From the NCBI GenBank assembly GCA_043720875.1, contig JAYSRU010000084.1, positions 1 through 5,289 of the forward strand: a stretch of 5,289 bases of DNA, given 5' to 3'. The translations under genes and the position numbers were made by a program. The notes under the pieces are model-generated. The model was not told where the DNA came from and did no database searches. It saw nothing but the letters and a program-made list of their open reading frames with translations. Below are positions 1-5,289 of this stretch, piece by piece; the stretch's first letter is position 1, and each line of letters opens with the position of its first letter. This DNA is from JAYSRU01 sp043720875 (GTDB taxonomy: Bacteria; Bacteroidota; Bacteroidia; Flavobacteriales_D; Crocinitomicaceae).

Positions 1-683
1 TCGGTGAATAGTTCTTCCAAGTCAAAAACCAAATAGCTACCACGGAACCATTTTTCCTGTTCAAGCAGATAAACCATATTCCCGGCCAACAGCAAAATGT
101 ATTTGGGCCTCAGGTGTGGTTCAAATAAAAACAGTTCAGAGATGGCTTTATTAATAACTACCGGAGATATTCTTAAATGAGCAGGAACCTGAAACACTCT
201 GTCCCATTGGGTGCGGTGGTATTTTTGAGGCGGATTGTTTTGCGTTTCATCTTCTACATTGTAGCGTTGCTCAAACAAGCCATCGGGGTCGGTATCATCT
301 TCCTTAATCAAGGCTTGCATTTCCATAATCATCAGATGAACCTGGTCGCCTCTGTGTAGTATATGCCTAACGGGAATTACTTCATTTTCGGAAAGATGAA
401 ATAGGTTGTTGTATTGCGGATAATTGCCATCGTAACCTAATACATTTAATAATGCTGTATGAAACTGGTGGCTTTCGTAAATTTTATCTTTAGTACGCAG
501 CTTGTCTTCAATAAACAATTGCTTAAAGCGAAAGAACCTATCTTTTAATGGAGAAACCCTTTTATTAAACTCTTTGATGTCCTCAGTTGCATAGCCCGTT
601 TTACTCAACACCTTTGCAGTAAAGTCTTCATCAAAGTAATTCGATGAAAAGTATTCGCCTATATTTTGAATGAATTTAATCAT
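1..683 (-). CDS. N-terminal part of a large Eco57I-type DNA methylase-like protein (partial, runs off left edge)
   Basis: Reading the minus strand from the ATG at 683-681 gives 227 residues with no stop up to the window edge, starting MIKFIQNIGEYFSSNYF and ending near WFRGSYLVFDLEELFT. The pattern 'LLLAGN-VYLLEQEKWFRGSYLVFDLEELF' (residues about 193-226) resembles the segment before the catalytic domain in long Eco57I/PglX/DrmMI-type adenine methylases ('...DR-KW-QGRYLRFDLDEL...'); this is recall, not a search. The methylase motifs (SAM-binding FxGxG-like and NPPY) would lie beyond the left edge, so activity cannot be confirmed. The start overlaps the stop of the upstream nuclease gene by 8 nt (ATGATTAA), indicating translational coupling. 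The expected role is N6-adenine methylation of host DNA, as the modification arm of a restriction or defence system. It could instead be a combined methylase-nuclease of type IIG. The call as a real gene is secure; the family call is moderate. Confidence 0.72.
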   Translation of the reverse strand, partial: MIKFIQNIGEYFSSNYFDEDFTAKVLSKTGYATEDIKEFNKRVSPLKDRFFRFKQLFIEDKLRTKDKIYESHQFHTALLNVLGYDGNYPQYNNLFHLSENEVIPVRHILHRGDQVHLMIMEMQALIKEDDTDPDGLFEQRYNVEDETQNNPPQKYHRTQWDRVFQVPAHLRISPVVINKAISELFLFEPHLRPKYILLLAGNMVYLLEQEKWFRGSYLVFDLEELFT

Positions 684-1812
684 TGGTAGTACCTGATATT
701 TTATTTAATTCATTTTCAAATTCCTCTACAGTAGGTAAGGTGCTTTTCAGTTCTGCAGGCAACGCCTGTGTAACCGTAAATTCACTTACGCCAATGGGCT
801 TACTCATGCCTTGCAAGGCATATTCCACTTCCAGCTTGTTCTTGTTTTTGCAAAGGATGATGCCAATGCTAGGCTGGTCATCTGCAGTTTTAATCTGGTC
901 ATCTACCACAGAGAGGTAGAAATTCATTTTACCGGCAAACTCGGGTTCAAATTCCACCACTTTTAATTCAACCACTACAAAACATCTTAAGCGGATGTGG
1001 TAAAAAAGTAAATCCATTCTATAGTCTTTATCACCCACCTGCAAGGGGTATTGCCGTCCAATAAAGGCAAAGCCTTTTCCCAGTTCCAACAAAAATTTGG
1101 TGATGTGTTCCGTTAGTTGGCGTTCAATATCCAACTCCTGCACCTTGGGTTCAAGTGTAAGAAAACCAAAGTTGTAGGGGTCTTTCAGGATTTGCTCAGC
1201 CATCAGTGCCTGTTTTTCGGGCAGGGTTTGCTGAAAATTGTTGATGGCTTTTCCCTGTCGGCTATATAAGTCTTGTTCAATTTGCAGGATAAGAATGGCC
1301 CGGCTCCAATTATTTTCGATGGTTTGTTGGAGGTAAAAGAGGGCTTCATCCACTGTTTTCGACTTATCCAACAATACTAGATGGTGTCCCCAGGGAACAC
1401 TCAGCAAGTCAAAGTTGAGTCCAACAGGCTGTTGGAATGAACTCTCCATATTGAGTGCAGCAAGCTGCTGCACTGGTTCACCTTTGGACTGTTCCGTTTT
1501 CAGTGCAGCAACTTGCTGCACTGAACTTTCAGAATAAAACAGATAAAATTTTCTAAAGTAAAAGATGTTGCGTTTTGAGAATCCTGTCATCTCCGGAAAT
1601 TCCGCCCTAAGGTCTTTGGCTAATTGTTCTACATAATTATTCCGCCCTTCAAAGAGAGATTGTTGTTGGGCAATACTCTGCCCTAGGTTCCAATATAAAT
1701 TTAATAGTGCAGCATTTATAGCAAAGGCCGCTTTCTGATGCCCCTGACGAATGAGGGATTTCACTTCTTTTAAAAAGGCTGAATAATTTTTTTCTTGGTT
1801 CGTTAATGCCAC
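676..1812 (-). CDS. DUF1016 / YhcG-type PD-(D/E)xK nuclease domain protein
   Basis: A 378-residue protein with the two-part architecture of the DUF1016 (YhcG) family and a normal length for it. Residues about 10-93 form the helical N-terminal domain (pattern LNLYWNLGQSI, then LRAEFPEMTGFSKRNIFYFRKFY). Residues about 133-185 are the LSVPWGHHLVLLDK region. Residues about 245-345 form the nuclease core, with candidate catalytic D267 (in RMDLLF) and E282-x-K284 (in VVELKV), followed by the conserved GKMNFYLSVVDD. The family is predicted to cleave DNA and is often found beside restriction-modification genes; its exact substrate is not settled. The start is GTG at 1812-1810, 11 nt after the helicase stop, with only a weak GGA upstream; a nearby alternative start cannot be excluded. 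The linker (residues 97-131) carries three in-frame palindromic repeats, described separately. The gene appears richer in GC than the helicase gene. Family call is strong; role in this operon is inferred. Confidence 0.93.
   Translation of the reverse strand: MALTNQEKNYSAFLKEVKSLIRQGHQKAAFAINAALLNLYWNLGQSIAQQQSLFEGRNNYVEQLAKDLRAEFPEMTGFSKRNIFYFRKFYLFYSESSVQQVAALKTEQSKGEPVQQLAALNMESSFQQPVGLNFDLLSVPWGHHLVLLDKSKTVDEALFYLQQTIENNWSRAILILQIEQDLYSRQGKAINNFQQTLPEKQALMAEQILKDPYNFGFLTLEPKVQELDIERQLTEHITKFLLELGKGFAFIGRQYPLQVGDKDYRMDLLFYHIRLRCFVVVELKVVEFEPEFAGKMNFYLSVVDDQIKTADDQPSIGIILCKNKNKLEVEYALQGMSKPIGVSEFTVTQALPAELKSTLPTVEEFENELNKISGTTND
1420..1523 (-). repeat. Three in-frame palindromic repeats in the DUF1016 linker
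   Basis: Three odd-length palindromes with a single central base lie in the same reading frame. The first (1501-1523) has perfect 11-bp arms CAGTGCAGCAA / TTGCTGCACTG around base 1512. The second (1453-1475) matches it at 20 of 23 positions and is slightly imperfect. The third (1420-1436) is diverged but keeps perfect 8-bp arms TCCAACAG / CTGTTGGA around base 1428. On the coding strand they encode VQQVAAL (98-104), VQQLAAL (114-120) and FQQPVGL (126-132). The first and third are also preceded by nearly the same codons for ESS (TGAACTTTC and TGAACTCTC on the plus strand). Centres are 48 and 36 nt apart. They fall in the linker between the N-terminal domain and the nuclease half, where insertions are least harmful. 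Confidence 0.85.
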
Positions 1813-1823
1813 GCTATTTCCGT

Positions 1824-4667
1824 TTAAATATTATAAAATACTGCTAATACTTTCAAATAGGCATCACCTTGCAGTGAGGTCATATCTTTATTGTATTGGC
1901 TTGTTGAACTAAGAATTGTTTCTATTTCTCTTTTTTGGGAATCTTTTTTTCCTGAGAAAAATGGAGTGATAGTTTTATCGCTAAAGTCCAATTCCAACTG
2001 TTCCAAAGCATCGTTTTTCCAGTTCGCCAATTTTTTCTCATACTCGTTTAATTTGGTTCCCATTTTCACTTCCAGTTGTTTTTGTTCGGTACTCATATAA
2101 CTTGTAACGGAAGCAACAGCTTTTGGCAAGATTGATTGAAGAGATCTTAAATCATCATCCGAAATAGTTTCTGTATGCATGTTTTCCTGCAGCTTAAACT
2201 CGTTAACAAAATCATACAATAGAAAAGGTTTTCTACTTACAGTACCATCAGAGCTTAAACCCACCACTAAAAAATCGGCAACAACGGGCTGACCCAGATT
2301 GTTAGAAACCTGTGCCTGAAAAATATACCAGCTTGTCTTAGCAGGAATCCGATTTGTTTTGGCAACTAAGGCAACATCTTTATCTACACTGGCCTCCAGT
2401 TTAGTCATATAGAATTTTACTACCGGATGTAATTCATTCAATATTTGAAACTCTGCCCATTCACCTTTCTTTTTCCTTGCATCTTCAATGGCTCGTTGCA
2501 CCAAATCTTTATCCAATGATAATTTGAAAAGTTGATTGACCTTTGGTTTCGATTCAGGAGGGAGGTCAAATAAAATTTGATTCAAATCTTTTGTATTCAG
2601 GATTTCGAGGTAGCCATCTTTTACTGTTACATCTTCTGTTTTTATTTGCTTGGCCGAAGAAAGTTGCTCAAATAAATCAGAATAGAATTTTGCTTCACTT
2701 GGGTAAATGGTCAAACTGGTTTCGTAAGGATTAGCTGTTATTGTAACCGCAGTAGAATCATCTTGATTGGCAAACAAGGTGTTAAAGTCGAAGCCTGCCA
2801 TCTTTGTATCTAAATCTTCTAAGAAAGATTCGTTTTGGTTCATGATGGCTTGCTCTACCAATTGTTCTTCTTTGTTGGCATTGTACAACTTCATTACAGA
2901 ACCGGCATCGCCTAATGTTTTATAAACTACTTCCTCTTTTTGAGTGAGGCGTTCCACAATGTGCAAGTCGGTTTTTAATCCGTCAATATCTGATTCTGCA
3001 ATGATGTAATGAATGAAAGGTGTTTTCTTTTGGCCATACCTGTCAATACGACCATTACGCTGTTCCAATACAATTAAAGACCAGGGAATATCGTAATTGA
3101 ACATTCGATTGCAATAAAAATGCAGATTCACGCCTTGCGAACCTGCATCAGAACAAAGCAATAAACGAACTAAACTATCCTCTTTTCCAAAATCTTCAAT
3201 AATGGCTTGTTGCTCGGTATCTGACAAACCACCATGAAAAAAAGCAATTCCTTCTTCTGCTATTTTAAAATCATTTTGCAGATTTTCTTTGAGGTATTCC
3301 AGTGTATTTATCCTTTCAGCAAAAATTACATAGCGGTCATTCTTCTTTATACCTGTCCAACCCAATTCCAGTAAAGTGGCTTTTAGCTTTTTGTATTTGG
3401 TATCGGAATGAGTACTAAGGATTGTTTCTAATTTTATCTTTAAGTCATTTAAAACCTCTAAATTTTCATAGGCAAATTCATTCTTAGCTTTTGTTGCATC
3501 AACTTTTTCAATTCTACGCTGAATACTTTCTAATGCAGCCTTTGGCGAAGACATAAATGCTTTGAATATTCCAACAGAAAATAGAAAATCTTCTTTTGGC
3601 TTTCCATTTTTAAAGGCATTCAATGCATTAAATTTTAGTTCTTGCTGGTATTGTAAAAAATCAGTTTCGGCTGAACTCAGTTTAGCTGAACTCCGAACAA
3701 TTTTTCGATCTTGAAAATTTGCCCTAACCGTTTCATCGGTAATATCATTTTTAAACCGTCTCACATAATATGGCTCTACATGCGATTTATCGTACTCACC
3801 ACTTTTTGGAATGGCAGTAGGTTCAATCATATTGATGAGGTTGGCAAAGTTCTCTTTTCGACCATTGTGTGGTGTGGCAGAAGTAAGTATCAATGATTCG
3901 CACTTTGTAGTAATCAGTTGAGCTAAATCACCACGCTGGCTTTTATCATTTGCTACTGTATGGCACTCATCAATAACCACAGCATCCCATCTTGATTTTT
4001 CAATGTAATGTCTGAACTTTGCATTGTTCTTCAAAGTATCAATAGAAATGATTGTTTTATCGTAATATTCGAAAGGGTTTTTATTTGAAGGAAGCTGAGA
4101 TTTTATTTTGGCAATACCTTCAGAATCCAACCTCACTAAAGGAATGGCAAAGCGATGCCACAGTTCTTGCTGAAACTGTGCAAGAATTGATTTTGGAGCC
4201 AGCACCATGATACGTTTCCCTTTCCCTCTCTTAATCAATTCAGAAAGAAAAATACCGACTTCAATTGTTTTACCTAATCCAACGCCATCTGCTATCAATA
4301 ACCTTGGTCGAGGCAGTTGCAATGCTTTAAGAGTAGGTGTTAATTGGTATTCTGCCGGATTAATAGCAGCTTTATTAGCTATCGTTATTTTTTCTGAAAA
4401 AACAGCAGCGTTTCTTATTTGTGTTTCAAGAAATAGTTTTGTTTTGCGGTAGCCACTATCATTGTCCGCCAACAACTTCGTGTGGTTGGGATCAATGGGC
4501 TTGATGTCTGAATCTATGTTGGAATCGAAAGTAAAACGCTTTCCTTTTACCAATTCGCTAATACCCTCTGCCTCTAATAGCCAAGAGCCATCATAGTTAG
4601 CGTTGGAGTTAGTGATGATAAAATCTTCACCCCTGGTTGAAATACGTTGTCCTATTGTTAAGTTCAT
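1824..4667 (-). CDS. SNF2/RapA-like superfamily 2 helicase (DrmD-like)
   Basis: A 947-residue protein with a complete two-lobe SF2 ATPase core. Visible motifs in order: Walker A GVGLGKT (128-134), motif Ia near VLAPKSILAQF (155-165), Walker B DECH (233-236), motif III TSATPHNG (262-269), motif IV region FFHGGLSD (476-483), motif V SDAGSQGVNLHF (506-517) and motif VI QRNGRIDRYGQ (536-546). GRIDRxGQ and the SDAGSQGxNL motif place it with RapA-like SNF2 proteins. Such proteins translocate on double-stranded DNA using ATP rather than separating strands. Residues about 740-825 hold the HPVVKFY...VADFLVVGLSSDG region seen in long bacterial defence helicases, and the tail (about 855-925) is charged and probably helical. 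The start overlaps the regulator's stop as ATGA (4 nt). In class 1 DISARM an SNF2 protein (DrmD) precedes the methylase DrmMI; the same order occurs here apart from the inserted nuclease gene. Membership in that system is inference. No motif is missing, so it is likely active. Confidence 0.94.
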   Translation of the reverse strand: MNLTIGQRISTRGEDFIITNSNANYDGSWLLEAEGISELVKGKRFTFDSNIDSDIKPIDPNHTKLLADNDSGYRKTKLFLETQIRNAAVFSEKITIANKAAINPAEYQLTPTLKALQLPRPRLLIADGVGLGKTIEVGIFLSELIKRGKGKRIMVLAPKSILAQFQQELWHRFAIPLVRLDSEGIAKIKSQLPSNKNPFEYYDKTIISIDTLKNNAKFRHYIEKSRWDAVVIDECHTVANDKSQRGDLAQLITTKCESLILTSATPHNGRKENFANLINMIEPTAIPKSGEYDKSHVEPYYVRRFKNDITDETVRANFQDRKIVRSSAKLSSAETDFLQYQQELKFNALNAFKNGKPKEDFLFSVGIFKAFMSSPKAALESIQRRIEKVDATKAKNEFAYENLEVLNDLKIKLETILSTHSDTKYKKLKATLLELGWTGIKKNDRYVIFAERINTLEYLKENLQNDFKIAEEGIAFFHGGLSDTEQQAIIEDFGKEDSLVRLLLCSDAGSQGVNLHFYCNRMFNYDIPWSLIVLEQRNGRIDRYGQKKTPFIHYIIAESDIDGLKTDLHIVERLTQKEEVVYKTLGDAGSVMKLYNANKEEQLVEQAIMNQNESFLEDLDTKMAGFDFNTLFANQDDSTAVTITANPYETSLTIYPSEAKFYSDLFEQLSSAKQIKTEDVTVKDGYLEILNTKDLNQILFDLPPESKPKVNQLFKLSLDKDLVQRAIEDARKKKGEWAEFQILNELHPVVKFYMTKLEASVDKDVALVAKTNRIPAKTSWYIFQAQVSNNLGQPVVADFLVVGLSSDGTVSRKPFLLYDFVNEFKLQENMHTETISDDDLRSLQSILPKAVASVTSYMSTEQKQLEVKMGTKLNEYEKKLANWKNDALEQLELDFSDKTITPFFSGKKDSQKREIETILSSTSQYNKDMTSLQGDAYLKVLAVFYNI

Positions 4668-4963
4668 TTTTGTTTCATTCTTTTCTCGGTTAACTTTAGA
4701 GCATTATACGCTTCACTTTCTTCGTACAGTGTGTCCAGTAACTTGTCAGACAACCATAAAGTCAATAACTCATTTTTTCCAACTTCAAGAGTCTTTGCTA
4801 ATTTTTCTACTTGCATCCTGCTTGCTTTCTTCTCATTGCGTTCCATTTTGCTTAGAAAAGCCATGTCTACTTCAAGTTCCGAAGCAACTTGACGCAAGAG
4901 TAAACCCTTACTTTCTCTGAGGTCTCGAACCGTTTCGCCAAATGATTTTATCTTGTCTGACAT
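4664..4963 (-). CDS. XRE-family helix-turn-helix transcriptional regulator
   Basis: A 99-residue protein from the ATG at 4963-4961 (MSDKIKSFGETVRDLRESKG...). The helix-turn-helix spans roughly residues 9-62: LRESKGLLLRQVASELEVD, then the recognition helix MAFLSKMERNEKKASR, then QVEKLAKTLEV. The 'LLLRQVA...LSK-ER-E-KA-R-QV-KLAK' pattern is typical of small XRE proteins set in front of DNA methylase or restriction operons. The C-terminal third (TLWLSDKLLDTLYEESEAYNALK) is probably helical and may mediate dimerisation. The frame stays open upstream to a TTG at 4984-4982, but that codon lies inside the predicted -7 promoter box, so the ATG is chosen; no Shine-Dalgarno sequence is visible. It is the first gene of the operon and its stop overlaps the helicase start. 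By analogy with controller proteins it probably autoregulates the operon, delaying restriction functions; this is inferred from position. Confidence 0.9.
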   Translation of the reverse strand: MSDKIKSFGETVRDLRESKGLLLRQVASELEVDMAFLSKMERNEKKASRMQVEKLAKTLEVGKNELLTLWLSDKLLDTLYEESEAYNALKLTEKRMKQK

Positions 4964-4974
4964 GGACTTGTCTG
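4952..4974 (-). repeat. 8-bp direct repeat CAGACAAG flanking the XRE start codon
   Basis: CAGACAAG occurs twice on the minus strand (4967-4974 and 4952-4959), 15 bp apart and separated by TCCATGT, which contains the start codon. It sits just downstream of the predicted -7 box, where an autoregulator could block transcription or translation. Part of it encodes SDK, so it could be chance. Operators of controller proteins are more often inverted than direct repeats, so the operator reading is only a guess. Confidence 0.3.
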
Positions 4975-4981
4975 TTTTGGT

Positions 4982-4989
4982 CAAATGTA
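4982..4989 (-). promoter_or_regulatory. Bacteroidota-type -7 promoter box (TACATTTG) for the XRE-helicase-nuclease-methylase operon
   Basis: On the minus strand the sequence TACATTTG matches the Bacteroidota primary-sigma -7 consensus TAnnTTTG exactly. It lies 18 nt upstream of the XRE ATG at 4963, which would give a very short leader. No clear TTG-type -33 element is found 19-21 nt further upstream (the sequence there is around GGACAAAC, followed by an AT-rich spacer), so the box may be weak or depend on a regulator. No comparable box was noticed at the inner gene junctions checked by eye, which fits a single promoter for all four genes. Confidence 0.55.
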
Positions 4990-5156
4990 CTATTTAATAT
5001 TAGAAGTTTGTCCTAGCGATTGGTGAATTTTGCTCTTAGTGATTGTCCGCAATCCTACCTCATCGTAAAAAGGTTACGATCTCATGTTCTTTTTTTGCTC
5101 AAAAATCCAGATATGACCAACGAAAGATTACAAATTTTATTCAGCGATGAACTTGA
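4990..5156. other. Non-coding stretch between the operon promoter and the transposase remnant
   Basis: No convincing gene is seen on either strand. The region holds an AT-rich block (about 4990-5005) behind the -7 box, a diverged direct repeat TAGCGATTG / TAGTGATTG (5014-5022 and 5037-5045), an inverted repeat GATTG-tccg-CAATC (5041-5054), another inverted repeat ATCGTAA-aaagg-TTACGAT (5062-5080), and a run of seven T at 5090-5096. The plus-strand open frame starting at 5020 has no recognisable protein character. It may be scarred intergenic DNA left by mobile-element activity. Confidence 0.5.
5062..5080. repeat. 7-bp perfect inverted repeat (possible hairpin or operator)
   Basis: ATCGTAA (5062-5068) and TTACGAT (5074-5080) are exact reverse complements separated by AAAGG. 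The stem is short and a T-run follows only 9 nt later (5090-5096), which is too far for a standard rho-independent terminator on the plus strand. It could be a protein-binding site or part of a decayed mobile-element end. Nothing links it directly to the operon promoter about 75 bp away. Confidence 0.35.
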
Positions 5157-5171
5157 GGCCAAGTACTATTG

Positions 5172-5289
5172 GAAAAATGGGTTCATTGTGTCATCGGAAA
5201 CTTAAAAAGAATCACCAATGGAATACATCATCACATTAACGATGAAAATCTTCAACTCTACCTCAACGAATTTGCATATAAATTCAACC
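5172..5289 (+). pseudogene. C-terminal fragment of an IS1595-family (ISXO2-like) transposase, runs off right edge
   Basis: The plus-strand frame starting at 5172 reads EKWVHCVIGNLKR, then ITNGIHHHINDENLQ, then LYLNEFAYKFN up to the edge. This matches the C-terminal signature of ISXO2-like DDE transposases (WVH-VI-NLK...G-HH-....LQ-YLNEF-YRFN), which normally ends with RR just after this point. Upstream in the same frame there are stops at 5148-5150 and 5154-5156, and no other frame to the left shows the DDE catalytic region, so the body of the gene is missing. The fragment is therefore a truncated insertion-sequence remnant pointing away from the defence operon. The family call comes from recalled motif similarity over about 38 residues. 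A frameshift instead of a deletion is less likely, since no upstream homology is seen. Confidence 0.68.

Noticed and set aside
177..359. Plus-strand open frame opposite the methylase gene
   Set aside because: It is antisense to a continuous minus-strand frame with good protein character; the hydrophobic stretch is a by-product of the complementary codons.
1..683. Possible frameshift or stop in the methylase gene
   Set aside because: Codon-by-codon reading of the minus strand from 683 to 3 found no stop and consistent protein character throughout.
683..919. Plus-strand open frame opposite the nuclease C-terminus
   Set aside because: It lies opposite the conserved PD-(D/E)xK core of the DUF1016 gene and shows no features of its own.
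1420..1523. CRISPR-like array
   Set aside because: There are only three short, diverged palindromic units with irregular spacing, all within an intact coding frame and with no cas genes nearby.
4603..4920. Plus-strand 105-codon open frame opposite the regulator and helicase start
   Set aside because: It runs antisense across two real genes and their ATGA junction; no family resemblance is seen.
4964..4984. Upstream TTG start for the XRE regulator, adding seven residues
   Set aside because: The TTG is part of the TACATTTG promoter box, so it would not be in the transcript; the ATG at 4963 begins a typical XRE N-terminus.
5062..5096. Rho-independent terminator formed by the ATCGTAA/TTACGAT hairpin and the T-run
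   Set aside because: The stem is only 7 bp, AT-rich, and separated from the T-run by 9 nt; no gene end lies just upstream on the plus strand.
5020..5205. Plus-strand 61-codon open frame
   Set aside because: Its start lies in repeat-rich intergenic DNA, its protein has no recognisable features, and its 3' part overlaps the transposase remnant, which reads in a different frame with clear family character.

Overview
The window looks like an accessory defence or restriction-modification locus from a Bacteroidota genome. This rests on low GC (about 33-44% in sampled stretches), a TAnnTTTG-type promoter box upstream of the first gene, weak or absent Shine-Dalgarno sequences, and protein sequences that resemble Bacteroidota homologues. 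No marker gene fixes the taxon more closely.

Layout, read along the minus strand from right to left: a promoter box (about 4982-4989) leads into a small XRE-family helix-turn-helix regulator (4664-4963), then a 947-residue RapA/SNF2-type helicase (1824-4667), then a 378-residue DUF1016/YhcG-type PD-(D/E)xK nuclease (676-1812), then the N-terminal 227 residues of a large protein that runs off the left edge (1-683) and looks like an Eco57I-type DNA methylase. The genes overlap by 4 nt, are spaced by 11 nt, and overlap by 8 nt, so they are almost certainly one transcript. The order helicase then methylase recalls drmD-drmMI of class 1 DISARM, but with a nuclease gene set between the two. The genes that would confirm this (drmA, drmB, drmC) would lie beyond the left edge. 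Other helicase-plus-methylase defence systems are equally possible.

Inferred joint action: the methylase would mark host DNA, the helicase would translocate on or remodel unmodified DNA, the nuclease would add cleavage or an accessory activity, and the XRE protein would repress or time the operon like a controller protein. None of this is shown directly by the sequence.

Right of the operon, 4990-5170 holds no convincing gene, only a few short inverted and direct repeats. From about 5172 to the right edge, the plus strand encodes the C-terminal end of an IS1595-family (ISXO2-like) transposase with no intact upstream part, which suggests an old mobile-element remnant at the border of the island. 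The most unusual internal signal is a set of three in-frame palindromes in the linker of the DUF1016 nuclease gene, each encoding a variant of the peptide VQQxAAL.
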